Positions 7,124-15,508 of a stretch of 56,676 nucleotides of DNA are shown piece after piece. The notes under the pieces are model-generated. The model did not search any database. It was not told the DNA's origin and saw only the letters and a list, made by a program, of their open reading frames with translations. Each line of letters opens with the position of its first letter. Positions within the stretch are counted from its first letter, which is position 1. Source of the DNA: Oscillospiraceae bacterium (GTDB lineage: Bacteria > Bacillota > Clostridia > Oscillospirales > Acutalibacteraceae); NCBI GenBank assembly GCA_015065605.1, contig SVPZ01000001.1, forward strand, positions 78,132-134,807, in the 5' to 3' direction. The translations under genes were made by a program, and so were the position numbers.

Positions 7124-7920
7124 AAGCGTTAATTTCAGATATAAAACGTTTTGCCGTTCATGACGGTGACGGAATAAGAACAACGGTGTTTTTCAAGGGT
7201 TGTCCGCTTAAATGCGTATGGTGTCATAACCCTGAAAGTATTTCTTTTAAACCGCAGATTGCCTTTTATGAAAATAAATGCGTCGGTTGCGGTGAATGTA
7301 AAAAAGAAAACTTCAACGCTGAAAACTGTCTTGGTGAAGCAAGGGTGTTGTACGGAAAAGAAATGACGATAGAGGAATTATTACCGCTGTTACTTGAGGA
7401 TAAAGATTTTTACGAAACAAGTGGTGGCGGTGTTACCCTTTCGGGCGGTGAATGTCTTTGTCAAGCGGATTTTTGTGCCGAACTTTTAAAAAGGTTAAAA
7501 GAACAGGGGATACATACGGCAGTTGATACCTGCGGTTTTGTGTCTAAAGAAAATATTGATAAAGTAATACCTTATACCGATATTTTTCTGTATGACGTTA
7601 AGGCAATTGGCAGTGACGTTCATATAAAATGCACGGGTCAACCGAACGAGATTATACTTGAAAACTTAAAGTATATTGATTCTTTGGGTAAAAATATTGA
7701 AATTCGCATACCCTTTGTGCCTGAATACAACTCTGACCAGATTGAAAAAATTGCAAAGTTTTTGAAACCGCTAAAAAATATCAAGGCAGTAAAGGTATTG
7801 CCTTATCATAATTATGCCGGTTCAAAATATACGGCGCTGGGTATGGAAAACACCTTGCCGCAAATATTACCAACCGAAGAAGAAATTAAAAAAGCCGAAG
7901 AAACTTTGGCTCAGTATTGA
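7120..7920 (+). CDS. Glycyl radical enzyme activating enzyme (radical SAM)
   Basis: A 266-residue radical SAM protein that installs the glycyl radical on the enzyme encoded just upstream. The cluster-binding motif is Cys28-x3-Cys32-x2-Cys35 (GCPLKCVWCHNP), with the SAM-binding GG of TLSGGECL further on. The inserted ferredoxin-like domain has only one cysteine set (Cys54, Cys57, Cys60, Cys70; VGCGEC), whereas activases of the dehydratase group usually carry two such sets and run to about 300 residues. The ATG overlaps the previous stop (ATGA), so translation is coupled and the stoichiometry fixed. Ends in front of a strong terminator. Confidence 0.9.
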   Translation: MKALISDIKRFAVHDGDGIRTTVFFKGCPLKCVWCHNPESISFKPQIAFYENKCVGCGECKKENFNAENCLGEARVLYGKEMTIEELLPLLLEDKDFYETSGGGVTLSGGECLCQADFCAELLKRLKEQGIHTAVDTCGFVSKENIDKVIPYTDIFLYDVKAIGSDVHIKCTGQPNEIILENLKYIDSLGKNIEIRIPFVPEYNSDQIEKIAKFLKPLKNIKAVKVLPYHNYAGSKYTALGMENTLPQILPTEEEIKKAEETLAQY

Positions 7921-7943
7921 TACGTCGGTTATTATAATTTATT

Positions 7944-7972
7944 AGGCTCCCTCAAGCGAGGGAGCCTTTTTT
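7944..7972. terminator. Intrinsic terminator
   Basis: AGGCTCCCTC / GAGGGAGCCT with an AAGC loop (7944-7967) and a T6 tail; separates the radical enzyme operon from the convergent beta-galactosidase. Confidence 0.9.
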
Positions 7973-7988
7973 ATATTATTGTTCTTTT

Positions 7989-10900
7989 TTAATATACGTT
8001 AATATTACATTCAAGCATACTGATCTTTTGCGGTTCTTTTACGTAAACGTGTGTCCCGGATAATTTTTCTGTTTTAACTGAAAAATTGCTTCTTGAAAGG
8101 TCTAGAAGTTTTTCTTCCTTTTTCTCACTGCATAACATAAAGGCAAAACGGAATTCGTGGGCGCGAAGCTCATATTTTTCCTCGGGGTCAGGGCCGCAGG
8201 AGTGACCGCCTATACCTCTCATTTTATAGTCAACGTATAAATAGTTTTTGTCAGACTTTTTAAGTTCGTTTCTATGTCTTGCTTTAATTAAATCATCAAG
8301 AGAAAAATCGTGGTATGAAAAAGCGAAACTGTCTGAACCGATAATAGATAGAGATTTTTCATTGTCGGTTACCTTAAGGAAACGTGTATCAACTCTTGTT
8401 CCGCATTCCTGAGGAATATCGTACATAAAGTTCATATCCTTAATGTTTTTACTGTATAAACCGAAGTTGCAGTGGTCTAATATATCGTTATAACATTCGT
8501 CCTCACCGCGTCCGTACCAAGTAGCGTTTTCAAATTTACTGCTTAAGGTGAAGATAACGCCTATTCTCGGTAAGGTTTCGGCAAATTCACCGTAAGGAAC
8601 TCCGTGCATATCTATTAAAATTTTGCCGTCTTTTAAAATTGTATAAACGATATCTAAATCAAAACCGACAAATTTTGAAATTGGAGCAAATTTTCCCTTA
8701 AAGGTTATTTTTACTTCGCCGTTTTTTGCGTTTTCGACCTTGTTTTCAAATGGGAAGAAATCAAAATAACGGTAAAGATGCTTATTCCATTTCGTTATCC
8801 AACGTTCAGCCCAGTTTACAACGCCGTCGTTATCAATAGGAGCGCGGTAAATGTTAAGCTTCATCGGTTCGTTAAGAATTACTTTTCCGTTTTTCTCATA
8901 ATAAGAAAGCATACCTCTATCGAATCTTATTTTTACGTCTTTGGATAATAGGGATATATCGTTTTCGTTTTCCTTAATTTCAAAACTATCGTAATCAAAA
9001 GTTGGCTTTCCTTTTGGTACTTTTATTCCTAAAGATACTTGTTTTTCTGCAATCAGCCTATCGTTTTCGTGGCTGAATTTTAAATCGACGAAATACTCGG
9101 CGCCTGTAACGGCTTCTTTTATTAGGGTATCAATGGGAAGCTTGTAACTTTCATAGGGTTTTATTGCAGGAAGTTTAAATTCACCGCTTTTTATTTCTTT
9201 ATAGTCCTCTTTTATACTCCATTTAAGCGTTACGTAATCAAGCGCTTTAAAATCATTTGTGTTCATTACAAATATATCGTCGTTTTCGCTGTAAGCGTAG
9301 GTGGGGGCTAAAACGTTTTTACATTCGGCAAATGAGGGTTTTGGAGTACCGTCGGATATGCAGTATCCGTCCATTGAGAAGTTTGACCAATGGTTGATAT
9401 CACCAAAGTCACCGCCGTATTTGTAAAAAACATTTCCGTCTTCATCTTCGCTATAAAAACCGTGGTTTTTAAACTCCCAGACGTATCCTCCCGCAACGTG
9501 TCGATTTCTATAAACGTAGTCCCAGGTATCCTTCATAAGACCGGGAGAATTTCCCATAGCGTGTCCGTATTCGAGCATCATAACAGGTCTGCCTTCTGGA
9601 ACAAAGTCTAAGAATTTTGACATTGTAAAATATGCTATAAAACGGAAGTCGCTGAATTTGGGGTCAAGTCTGTCATCTCCCGTAAGCATAATCGGTTTTT
9701 CAGGGTCTTTTTCACGCAAATATTTGAAGCATTTATGCAAATTTTCACCGTCGCCGTTTTCGTTACCTAAAGTCCATATAGAAATACAGGTTTCGTTTTT
9801 ATCACGCTCGTACATTCTGCTTACTCTGTCAAAATAAGCATTGTACCAATCGGGATGTTTTGAAAAATAACCCATATCTCCGCAAACCCATGCGCCGTGA
9901 GTTTCAATATCCGCTTCGTTCATTACGTATATGCCAAGCTCGGTGCAAATTTCATAAAAAGCGGGGTTATTTGGGTAATGCGCGCATCTTATAGCGTTCA
10001 TATTATTTGCTTTTATTAAACGTAATTCTTTTTCAATTTGCTCTACCGTTATTGCACGTCCGTTTTTGGGATTATGCTCGTGACGGTTAATACCTTTTAT
10101 GGTAATCTGTTTTCCGTTAAGACAAATCTTATCGTCAATCATTTGAAATTTTGCAAAACCTATTTTTTTGCTGTGAATTTCTAAAATCTTTTCACCTTTA
10201 GAAAGAGCAAAAGTTACGTCGTAGGTATTGGGTTCTTCGGCATTCCAAAGCTTCGGGTTATCAATATCAAATTTAAGGGAAAGGCTTTTTTCGGCTTTAA
10301 CCGTTTTAGTATATTCTCCCACAGTTACTTTTAATTCCGTTTTGGAAAAATCTTTGCCTTCTAAAAAGAAATCCATATAAACCTTATTGTCGTTTGTTTT
10401 TATATGGTAATCCCAGATATGTTCTTCGTTTAAACAGTAAAGCATAACGTCGCGGAAAATACCGCTGGCGAGTAGCATATCCTGATTTTCAAGATATGTT
10501 CCGTCGGAGTAGGTAAACACCTTTACCGCTAATAAGTTTTCGCCGTCCTTTAAAAGATTTGTAACGTCAAATTCAGCAGGGATTCGGCTGCCTTTTGAAA
10601 ATCCGACGTATTCTCCGTTAAGATATACGAAAAAAGCGCTGTCAACTCCGCCGAAATATAAAATGTTGCGACCGTTTCTTTTTGCATTAAAACGTTTTCT
10701 GTAGTATCCTACGGGGTTATAATTTCCAACGTACGGCGGAACGAAGGGAATAGGATATTCGATGTTGGGATACACGGGAAGACTGTATCCGTGATACTGC
10801 CACATTGAAGGAACGGTTAAATCATCCCAGTTTGTATCGTCATAATCTAAACGGTAAAATTCTCTTAATTCGTCTTCCTGTTTATAACAAAATTTATAAC

Positions 10901-11051
10901 TGCCGTTCAAATCAATAATCATATCAGACGCAAGACGGTTTTTATAATATACTCCGCTTTTCTTTGCAGGTATATTGCTTGAACGGGGGGTTAGTCTGTT
11001 TTCGTGTGTTAATTTTGGATTATATAATCTTTCGTTTTCGAAAAAACTCAT
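7989..11051 (-). CDS. lacZ: Beta-galactosidase, GH2, LacZ type
   Basis: A 1020-residue cytoplasmic enzyme with the full five-domain LacZ layout: sugar-binding jelly roll (about 30-215), Ig-like domain, TIM barrel (about 325-620), second Ig-like domain and the C-terminal beta-galactosidase small chain. The acid/base Glu is in ISIWTLGNENGDG and the nucleophile Glu in MMLEYGHAMGNSPGLM. GRAITVEQIEKELRLIKANN and MNAIRCAHYPNNP are further family blocks. It releases terminal beta-linked galactose, for instance from galactan side chains. No signal peptide. A GTG at 11060 opens the frame, but AGGAG (11064-11060) is spaced for ATG 11051. Divergent from an AraC regulator across about 100 bases that hold a 10-bp inverted repeat. 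Confidence 0.95.
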   Translation of the reverse strand: MSFFENERLYNPKLTHENRLTPRSSNIPAKKSGVYYKNRLASDMIIDLNGSYKFCYKQEDELREFYRLDYDDTNWDDLTVPSMWQYHGYSLPVYPNIEYPIPFVPPYVGNYNPVGYYRKRFNAKRNGRNILYFGGVDSAFFVYLNGEYVGFSKGSRIPAEFDVTNLLKDGENLLAVKVFTYSDGTYLENQDMLLASGIFRDVMLYCLNEEHIWDYHIKTNDNKVYMDFFLEGKDFSKTELKVTVGEYTKTVKAEKSLSLKFDIDNPKLWNAEEPNTYDVTFALSKGEKILEIHSKKIGFAKFQMIDDKICLNGKQITIKGINRHEHNPKNGRAITVEQIEKELRLIKANNMNAIRCAHYPNNPAFYEICTELGIYVMNEADIETHGAWVCGDMGYFSKHPDWYNAYFDRVSRMYERDKNETCISIWTLGNENGDGENLHKCFKYLREKDPEKPIMLTGDDRLDPKFSDFRFIAYFTMSKFLDFVPEGRPVMMLEYGHAMGNSPGLMKDTWDYVYRNRHVAGGYVWEFKNHGFYSEDEDGNVFYKYGGDFGDINHWSNFSMDGYCISDGTPKPSFAECKNVLAPTYAYSENDDIFVMNTNDFKALDYVTLKWSIKEDYKEIKSGEFKLPAIKPYESYKLPIDTLIKEAVTGAEYFVDLKFSHENDRLIAEKQVSLGIKVPKGKPTFDYDSFEIKENENDISLLSKDVKIRFDRGMLSYYEKNGKVILNEPMKLNIYRAPIDNDGVVNWAERWITKWNKHLYRYFDFFPFENKVENAKNGEVKITFKGKFAPISKFVGFDLDIVYTILKDGKILIDMHGVPYGEFAETLPRIGVIFTLSSKFENATWYGRGEDECYNDILDHCNFGLYSKNIKDMNFMYDIPQECGTRVDTRFLKVTDNEKSLSIIGSDSFAFSYHDFSLDDLIKARHRNELKKSDKNYLYVDYKMRGIGGHSCGPDPEEKYELRAHEFRFAFMLCSEKKEEKLLDLSRSNFSVKTEKLSGTHVYVKEPQKISMLECNINVY

Positions 11052-11072
11052 ATTAATCACTCCTTTATTTCT

Positions 11073-11131
11073 ATTTTACCATTTAAAAACACATTTTTCT
11101 ATTGAAAAATAACTCTAAAATATGGTAAAAT
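11073..11131. promoter_or_regulatory. Divergent promoter region with perfect 10-bp inverted repeat
   Basis: ATTTTACCAT at 11073-11082 is inverted as ATGGTAAAAT at 11122-11131. Each arm contains a TAAAAT -10 box for its own direction; TTGAAA at 11102-11107 is an 18-base-spaced -35 for the rightward araC gene, and TAGAAA on the minus strand precedes the leftward box for lacZ. The symmetry suggests coordinated control of both genes. Confidence 0.6.
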
Positions 11132-11151
11132 AACACTAAGAGGTGGAAGAT

Positions 11152-11916
11152 ATGTACGATATATATGCAACCGATTTTGCTTTTGAACAGTGCGCTAAGG
11201 ATAAAAGAGAAATTAATATGCTTATTCCTTACGCCGTATTTCATTTTGTTTTATCGGGAAAGGGTTATATTAACGGCAAAAAAATCACCAAAAATACTGT
11301 TTTCATTTCTTCGGCTGAAAATCATATGCACTATTATCCGTCAAAAACTGACCCGTGGAGTTATATTTACGTCAGAATAAGCGGCGAAGACGTTAAAAAA
11401 GCCTTTGACGATTTTGAATTTAACAAAGGAATTACTATTTTGGATTTTCAAAGTAGTGATACTCTTTATAACCTTCTTTCGTTATTTGAAAAACTTGCAG
11501 TAAATGAAAATAGTGATGCTAAAAAAATAATTGCAAATGCAGTATTTTTATTGTTTGGTGAGCGTAAAAAGGTTGATTGTCAAAAAAATAAATCTAACGA
11601 AAGATTAAAACTTATTAAGAAATATATTGAAGAAAATTACTATAAAAAGATTACTATGGAGGAAATTGCGTCAAAATTTTATCTTAATAAAAATTATATG
11701 CGAACACTTTTCGTTAAAAATATGGGAGTTTCTCCAAAGCAGTATTTACAAAGTGTCCGTATGGCTCGCGCAAAGTATTTGCTTTGCTCGTCAGACGAAA
11801 GTATTAAGCTTATCGCTAATTCCGTCGGTTACGACGATTCATTGCTCTTTTCTAAAACCTTTAAGGAGCATTATAAATGTTCACCATCCGATTACAGAAG
11901 AAAAAACTATAAATAA
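11152..11916 (+). CDS. AraC-family regulator, probable activator of the beta-galactosidase gene
   Basis: A 254-residue AraC protein. The N-terminal cupin domain contains FHFVLSGKGYINGKKI and SSAENHMHYYPSKTDPWSYI, close to the arabinose-binding-type sensor domains. The C-terminal 100 residues contain the double HTH: ITMEEIASKFYLNKNYMRT and IKLIANSVGYDDSLLFSKTF, ending GCSPSDYR-type (KCSPSDYRRK). AGAGG at 11139-11143 selects ATG 11152 over the upstream GTG 11143. Divergent from lacZ, its most likely target. Its last codons form one arm of a terminator shared with the convergent AraC gene. Confidence 0.88.
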   Translation: MYDIYATDFAFEQCAKDKREINMLIPYAVFHFVLSGKGYINGKKITKNTVFISSAENHMHYYPSKTDPWSYIYVRISGEDVKKAFDDFEFNKGITILDFQSSDTLYNLLSLFEKLAVNENSDAKKIIANAVFLLFGERKKVDCQKNKSNERLKLIKKYIEENYYKKITMEEIASKFYLNKNYMRTLFVKNMGVSPKQYLQSVRMARAKYLLCSSDESIKLIANSVGYDDSLLFSKTFKEHYKCSPSDYRRKNYK

Positions 11917-11941
11917 ACAAAGTTCTACTCTTTATAGTTTT
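11903..11941. terminator. Bidirectional terminator overlapping both flanking stop codons
   Basis: AAAACTATAAA (11903-11913) pairs with TTTATAGTTTT (11931-11941), 11 pairs, loop 17. The two AraC genes are only 8 bases apart, so the hairpin is built partly from coding sequence of each. Confidence 0.6.
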
Positions 11942-12830
11942 TTCTGGTGGGAAGTTCGTGGAAAAGGGTGGAACTGTTATTGATTCTTCGATATTCTTTA
12001 ATGCCGATGCCGAAAAATTTTTTAAACTGTTTTCTGAAATAATTTTCATCACAAAAACCGCAATGGGCGGCTACCTTTGAGGTAGGGATGTTTAAATCCT
12101 TTAGCAAAGTTTCCGCGTGATTTAATCTTACTTTTAATAGATAATCCGAGAAATTAATATCTGCGGTTTCTTTAAAAATTTTTGATAAATAAACAGGGGA
12201 TATGTTAAGCCTGTTTGCTACGTCGGAAAGTGTGATCTTTTCGCTGTAATGCTGTTCTATAATATATTTGGCTTTTTTTAGGTATATATTTTTTGCGTTT
12301 TTATTTTCTCCCTTGCCTCCTGAAAGTTTTTCTCTTACCAATGAGTCGATTTTTTTCAGTAAGTCAAAAAAAGCACCTATAAATTCCGTTCTTGCGGCTT
12401 CGCTGATTTCGGTGGATAAATGTATTATTTTGTGAAGCACTTTGGTAAATGTAAGTTCTTCGGAGAGAGATAGTTCTGATATAAAGGCGGGGACCAATAT
12501 ATACGAAGTATCTTTTGCGTCGTCTTCTGTAAAATTACACGGAATTGCTTCAAAATCACTTACCGTTACGGATACAGATATAATGTTGATTTCCTCACCG
12601 CTTTGGCATAGCGATTTGCAGGGTACGTTGCCTACGGTACAGCCTAAATTGTTGTTTTTGAACTTAAAACGCTGATTGTTATAAAATAACGACTTTTCCG
12701 TAAATTTGCTGAATGAAATTTCTATCTGATTTTTAGAGTTATGGTTGGTCCACATATAATCGTTAACCTGCGTTTCGAGCGCCCATTTCATAACCGGCAG
12801 ACTTTTGATTTTTAATTTATAACCAAGCAT
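11925..12830 (-). CDS. AraC-family regulator, probable activator of the GH28/GH78 block
   Basis: A 301-residue protein with a long N-terminal sensor (about 1-195), containing a cluster of Cys (CTVGNVPCKSLCQSGEE), and a C-terminal AraC HTH pair: ITLSDVANRLNISPVYLSKI and VAAHCGFCDENYFRKQFKKF, ending FGIGIKEYRR. GAGG just upstream of ATG 12830 fixes the start; the open frame begins at a GTG nine bases earlier. It is transcribed away from the GH28-SGNH gene, which starts 137 bases to the right and has a TATAAT box but no recognisable -35, the arrangement expected for an activator-dependent promoter. The ligand is unknown. Confidence 0.85.
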   Translation of the reverse strand: MLGYKLKIKSLPVMKWALETQVNDYMWTNHNSKNQIEISFSKFTEKSLFYNNQRFKFKNNNLGCTVGNVPCKSLCQSGEEINIISVSVTVSDFEAIPCNFTEDDAKDTSYILVPAFISELSLSEELTFTKVLHKIIHLSTEISEAARTEFIGAFFDLLKKIDSLVREKLSGGKGENKNAKNIYLKKAKYIIEQHYSEKITLSDVANRLNISPVYLSKIFKETADINFSDYLLKVRLNHAETLLKDLNIPTSKVAAHCGFCDENYFRKQFKKFFGIGIKEYRRINNSSTLFHELPTRKNYKE

Positions 12831-12967
12831 CGTATTCACCTCGTTTTAAGTATAATCTGAAAATCCCGAAATAACAATAAAATTTTATCTTATTGATTAA
12901 AATATTACCTTTATTTAAAGGTGAAAATTTTTTATAATTAATTTGATAATTAATTAGGAGAGTTGTT
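12831..12967. promoter_or_regulatory. Divergent control region araC / GH28 operon
   Basis: AT-rich 137-base gap. TATAAT at 12933-12938 is the likely -10 box of the rightward operon; no -35 is evident 17 bases upstream. The palindrome CCTTTATTTAAAGG (12908-12921) lies where an activator or repressor would contact the promoter. AGGAG at 12956-12960 is the ribosome binding site of the GH28 gene. Confidence 0.5.
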
Positions 12968-15160
12968 ATGAGTTATAGAATTTATCCTGTTACAAAAACT
13001 GAAATTTGCTGTGAGGATTACTCTGTTAAAATAAACGGAGAAGAAGTTAAGCTTAATACCGCAAGAGTGTCGGCTTGTCCTTTTAACAGACGTTGGCCGG
13101 GTCACCAAAGAGGAATGGAGCAAAGCGAACTTATAAACTTTTTATCTCTTTGCACCGATGAAATTTTACATTTTGAAATTAAGGTTAAAAAGCCGTTTGA
13201 AAAGGTAGTTATACGTCCTTTATCACTTGGAATAAAACCGGAAATAGATAAAGAAGGCGTTATAAGATTTACCTTAGAGAAAAATGCCTATTTCACGGTT
13301 GAACCCTTTGGAAGAAATAATGCACTTCATATTTTTGCCGATACTTTACCCGAATATAATATAAATAAAAACAACGATGACGTTATATATTACGGCGCAG
13401 GTGAACATAACGTAGGTTTAATTGAACTGAAAAGTAATCAGACCCTCTTTATTGATGAGGGGGCAGTTGTTTATGCAAATGTTAAAGCGGTTGATGCCGA
13501 TAATATAAAGATTATTGGCAGAGGTATTCTCGATAACAGTAAAAATAAAGAAAAAATTCTTTATGAAGAAAATGCCGTTGGCAATACTTCTGCAGTTCTT
13601 AATGCAAAACGTACCCATACAATACAAATTGAGTACTGTAATAACGTAGAGATAGACGGTATTACCATAAGAGATTCTCTTGTTTATAATATCCGTCCTA
13701 TTTGCTGTAAAAATCTTAAAATAAAAGACGTTAAAATTATCGGCTGCTTTAGATATAATTCCGACGGTATAGATATGCATAATTGTGAAAACGTTATTAT
13801 AGATAATTGCTTTATACGTACATTTGATGATTCAATTTGTGTAAAGGGCTTTGATTTTTTTCAGGTCAAGGATGTAAATTCCGCAGTAAAAGAAGCTATG
13901 TATCATAACGGTAAGGTTTACGACGTGTTTAAAAACGTACTTGTTAAAAACTGTACGATTTGGAACGACTGGGGTAAATGTCTTGAAATAGGCGCCGAAA
14001 CCAAGGCTGAGGAAATCTGCGATATAATATTTGAAAATTGTAATATTATTCACGTTACAGGTCCTGTTTTAGATTGTTATAATATTGATTATGCCGACGT
14101 TCACGACGTTATTTATAGAGATATCAACGTAGAGTATGATGACATTATTATGTCGCCGAGTATTCAGGAAAGAGATGATGAGGAGTACGTAAATAAAAAC
14201 CTTAACTATTCTCCGACTCTTATTGACGTAACTACTGATTATCACTTTGAATATTCTGCCGGCGGTGACAGAAGAGGAAAAACCCACGATATAAAATTCA
14301 GTAATATTCATTTGTTTGGTAAATACGAACCTAAACTTTATTTTAAGGGCTATGACGAGGAACATAAAACCTATGACGTAACGATTGAAAACGTATTTTG
14401 GAACGGCGAGCTTCTTGAAAAAATAGATAATCTTAAAATAGATAAGTTTACCGAAAACGTCAATTATATGGTAAATGAATTTTCTCAAAACGACAAAAAC
14501 AACGTTGACTCTAAAAATCAGCTTAAAAGAAAAACTCCTGTTCGTTTTATAAACGAAAACGGAAGCGGTAAAAGAATTATGTTTGTGGGTAACTCCATAA
14601 CCCTTCACGGAGTTAAAGAGGATATAGGCTGGTTTTATGAATGGGGTATGGCTGCAAGCAAAAAGGAAAATGATTACGTTCATCTTGTGGCTTCAAAGGT
14701 AAACGAAATCGAAAACGATGCGGTATTTTGCTTATGTCAGGTAGCTAGATGGGAAACCGATTATAAAAACGGCAAGGAGTTTCATTATTTATATGAAAAG
14801 GCAAGAGAGTTTGATGCCGATATAATCGTTACCCGTTTTATTGAAAATTGTCCTAATAAAGATTTTGACCAAAACGTCTTTAAAGAACAAATGGAAGCGT
14901 TGCTTTGTTATCTTGACAAAAACAGTAAGGCGAAATTTATTATTACTACGGGATTTTGGAAAAACGTTGGCGATATGGCGTTAAGGGAATATGCGAAGGA
15001 AAATTCTTTGCCCCTTATAGAACTCGGCGACCTTGGTGAAAGGCAGGATATGAAGGCTATAGGACTTTTTGAACACGCAGGTGTTGCTAATCATCCGGGA
15101 GATCTTGGAATGAAAAATATAGCCGAAAGAATTTTTGATGAAATAAAAAAACTTATATAA
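12968..15160 (+). CDS. GH28-like beta-helix glycosidase fused to a C-terminal SGNH hydrolase
   Basis: A 730-residue two-domain protein without signal peptide. Residues about 130-470 are a right-handed beta-helix with polygalacturonase (GH28) features: SDGIDMHNC near residue 264 and FDDSICVKG with paired Asp at 287-288. Residues about 535-730 are an SGNH/GDSL esterase-like domain: RIMFVGNSITLHG with candidate nucleophile Ser543, and NHPGDLGMKNIAERI with His709. The Asp normally three residues before that His is absent (VANH). GH28 enzymes hydrolyse galacturonan or rhamnogalacturonan; coupling to an esterase suggests joint removal of acyl groups and sugar from imported pectic oligomers. First gene of its transcript; a terminator follows. 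Confidence 0.82.
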   Translation: MSYRIYPVTKTEICCEDYSVKINGEEVKLNTARVSACPFNRRWPGHQRGMEQSELINFLSLCTDEILHFEIKVKKPFEKVVIRPLSLGIKPEIDKEGVIRFTLEKNAYFTVEPFGRNNALHIFADTLPEYNINKNNDDVIYYGAGEHNVGLIELKSNQTLFIDEGAVVYANVKAVDADNIKIIGRGILDNSKNKEKILYEENAVGNTSAVLNAKRTHTIQIEYCNNVEIDGITIRDSLVYNIRPICCKNLKIKDVKIIGCFRYNSDGIDMHNCENVIIDNCFIRTFDDSICVKGFDFFQVKDVNSAVKEAMYHNGKVYDVFKNVLVKNCTIWNDWGKCLEIGAETKAEEICDIIFENCNIIHVTGPVLDCYNIDYADVHDVIYRDINVEYDDIIMSPSIQERDDEEYVNKNLNYSPTLIDVTTDYHFEYSAGGDRRGKTHDIKFSNIHLFGKYEPKLYFKGYDEEHKTYDVTIENVFWNGELLEKIDNLKIDKFTENVNYMVNEFSQNDKNNVDSKNQLKRKTPVRFINENGSGKRIMFVGNSITLHGVKEDIGWFYEWGMAASKKENDYVHLVASKVNEIENDAVFCLCQVARWETDYKNGKEFHYLYEKAREFDADIIVTRFIENCPNKDFDQNVFKEQMEALLCYLDKNSKAKFIITTGFWKNVGDMALREYAKENSLPLIELGDLGERQDMKAIGLFEHAGVANHPGDLGMKNIAERIFDEIKKLI

Positions 15161-15165
15161 GGTAT

Positions 15166-15203
15166 GGCGTGATATCCTGTAGGGGTATTGCGCCTATTTT
15201 TTT
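15166..15203 (+). terminator. Intrinsic terminator after the GH28-SGNH gene
   Basis: GGCGTGATA pairs with TATTGCGCC (two G-U pairs) around an 11-base loop, then TATTTTTTT. Confidence 0.65.
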
Positions 15204-15273
15204 GTCTATAAAAATGCGTTTTTTTTGCTTGAAAATTAAGTAGTATGATAGTATTATAATTATAGAATATTGA

Positions 15274-15492
15274 TTATAATGACTATCGAATGTCGAGAAA
15301 TTGATTGAATTTCTCGACGAAGCCGATAAAATCGGCTCTATGTTGCAAAAAACGTCTTAAAACGTTATTTTGCAACTTCGATATCATTGCAATGAATATG
15401 TTCAATTACCCTTGGTAATTGTTTGCGAATTCAAAGAATTCGCAGTCGAAATAAGGCTTTGCCATGTTTCGACATCAACATAGTCATTATAA
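15274..15492. mobile_element. MITE-like multi-hairpin palindromic element
   Basis: A 219-base segment bounded by a perfect 13-bp terminal inverted repeat, TTATAATGACTAT (15274-15286) and ATAGTCATTATAA (15480-15492). If the outer TA pairs are target-site duplications, this fits a TA-inserting (Tc1/mariner or IS630-type) MITE. Seven consecutive hairpins fill it: 15292-15318 (11 perfect pairs), 15321-15337, 15343-15375, 15381-15399, 15403-15421, 15424-15444 and 15445-15473. No reading frame is present. It sits between the GH28-SGNH terminator and the isomerase gene, whose ribosome binding site begins 3 bases after it. It may equally be a structured RNA closed by the terminal stem. Confidence 0.7.
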
Positions 15493-15508
15493 AGAGAGGC
15501 TGTTTTTT

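Noticed and set aside
9308-9611. Frames inside lacZ on both strands
   Set aside because: Shadows of a long, well-conserved GH2 gene with no ribosome sites.
13418-14683. Long minus-strand frames (120 and 204 codons) antisense to the GH28-SGNH gene
   Set aside because: Composition mirrors the AT-rich sense codons; no start signals or recognisable domains.
15274-15492. CRISPR array
   Set aside because: The units are hairpins of different sequence; there are no equal direct repeats with spacers and no cas genes.
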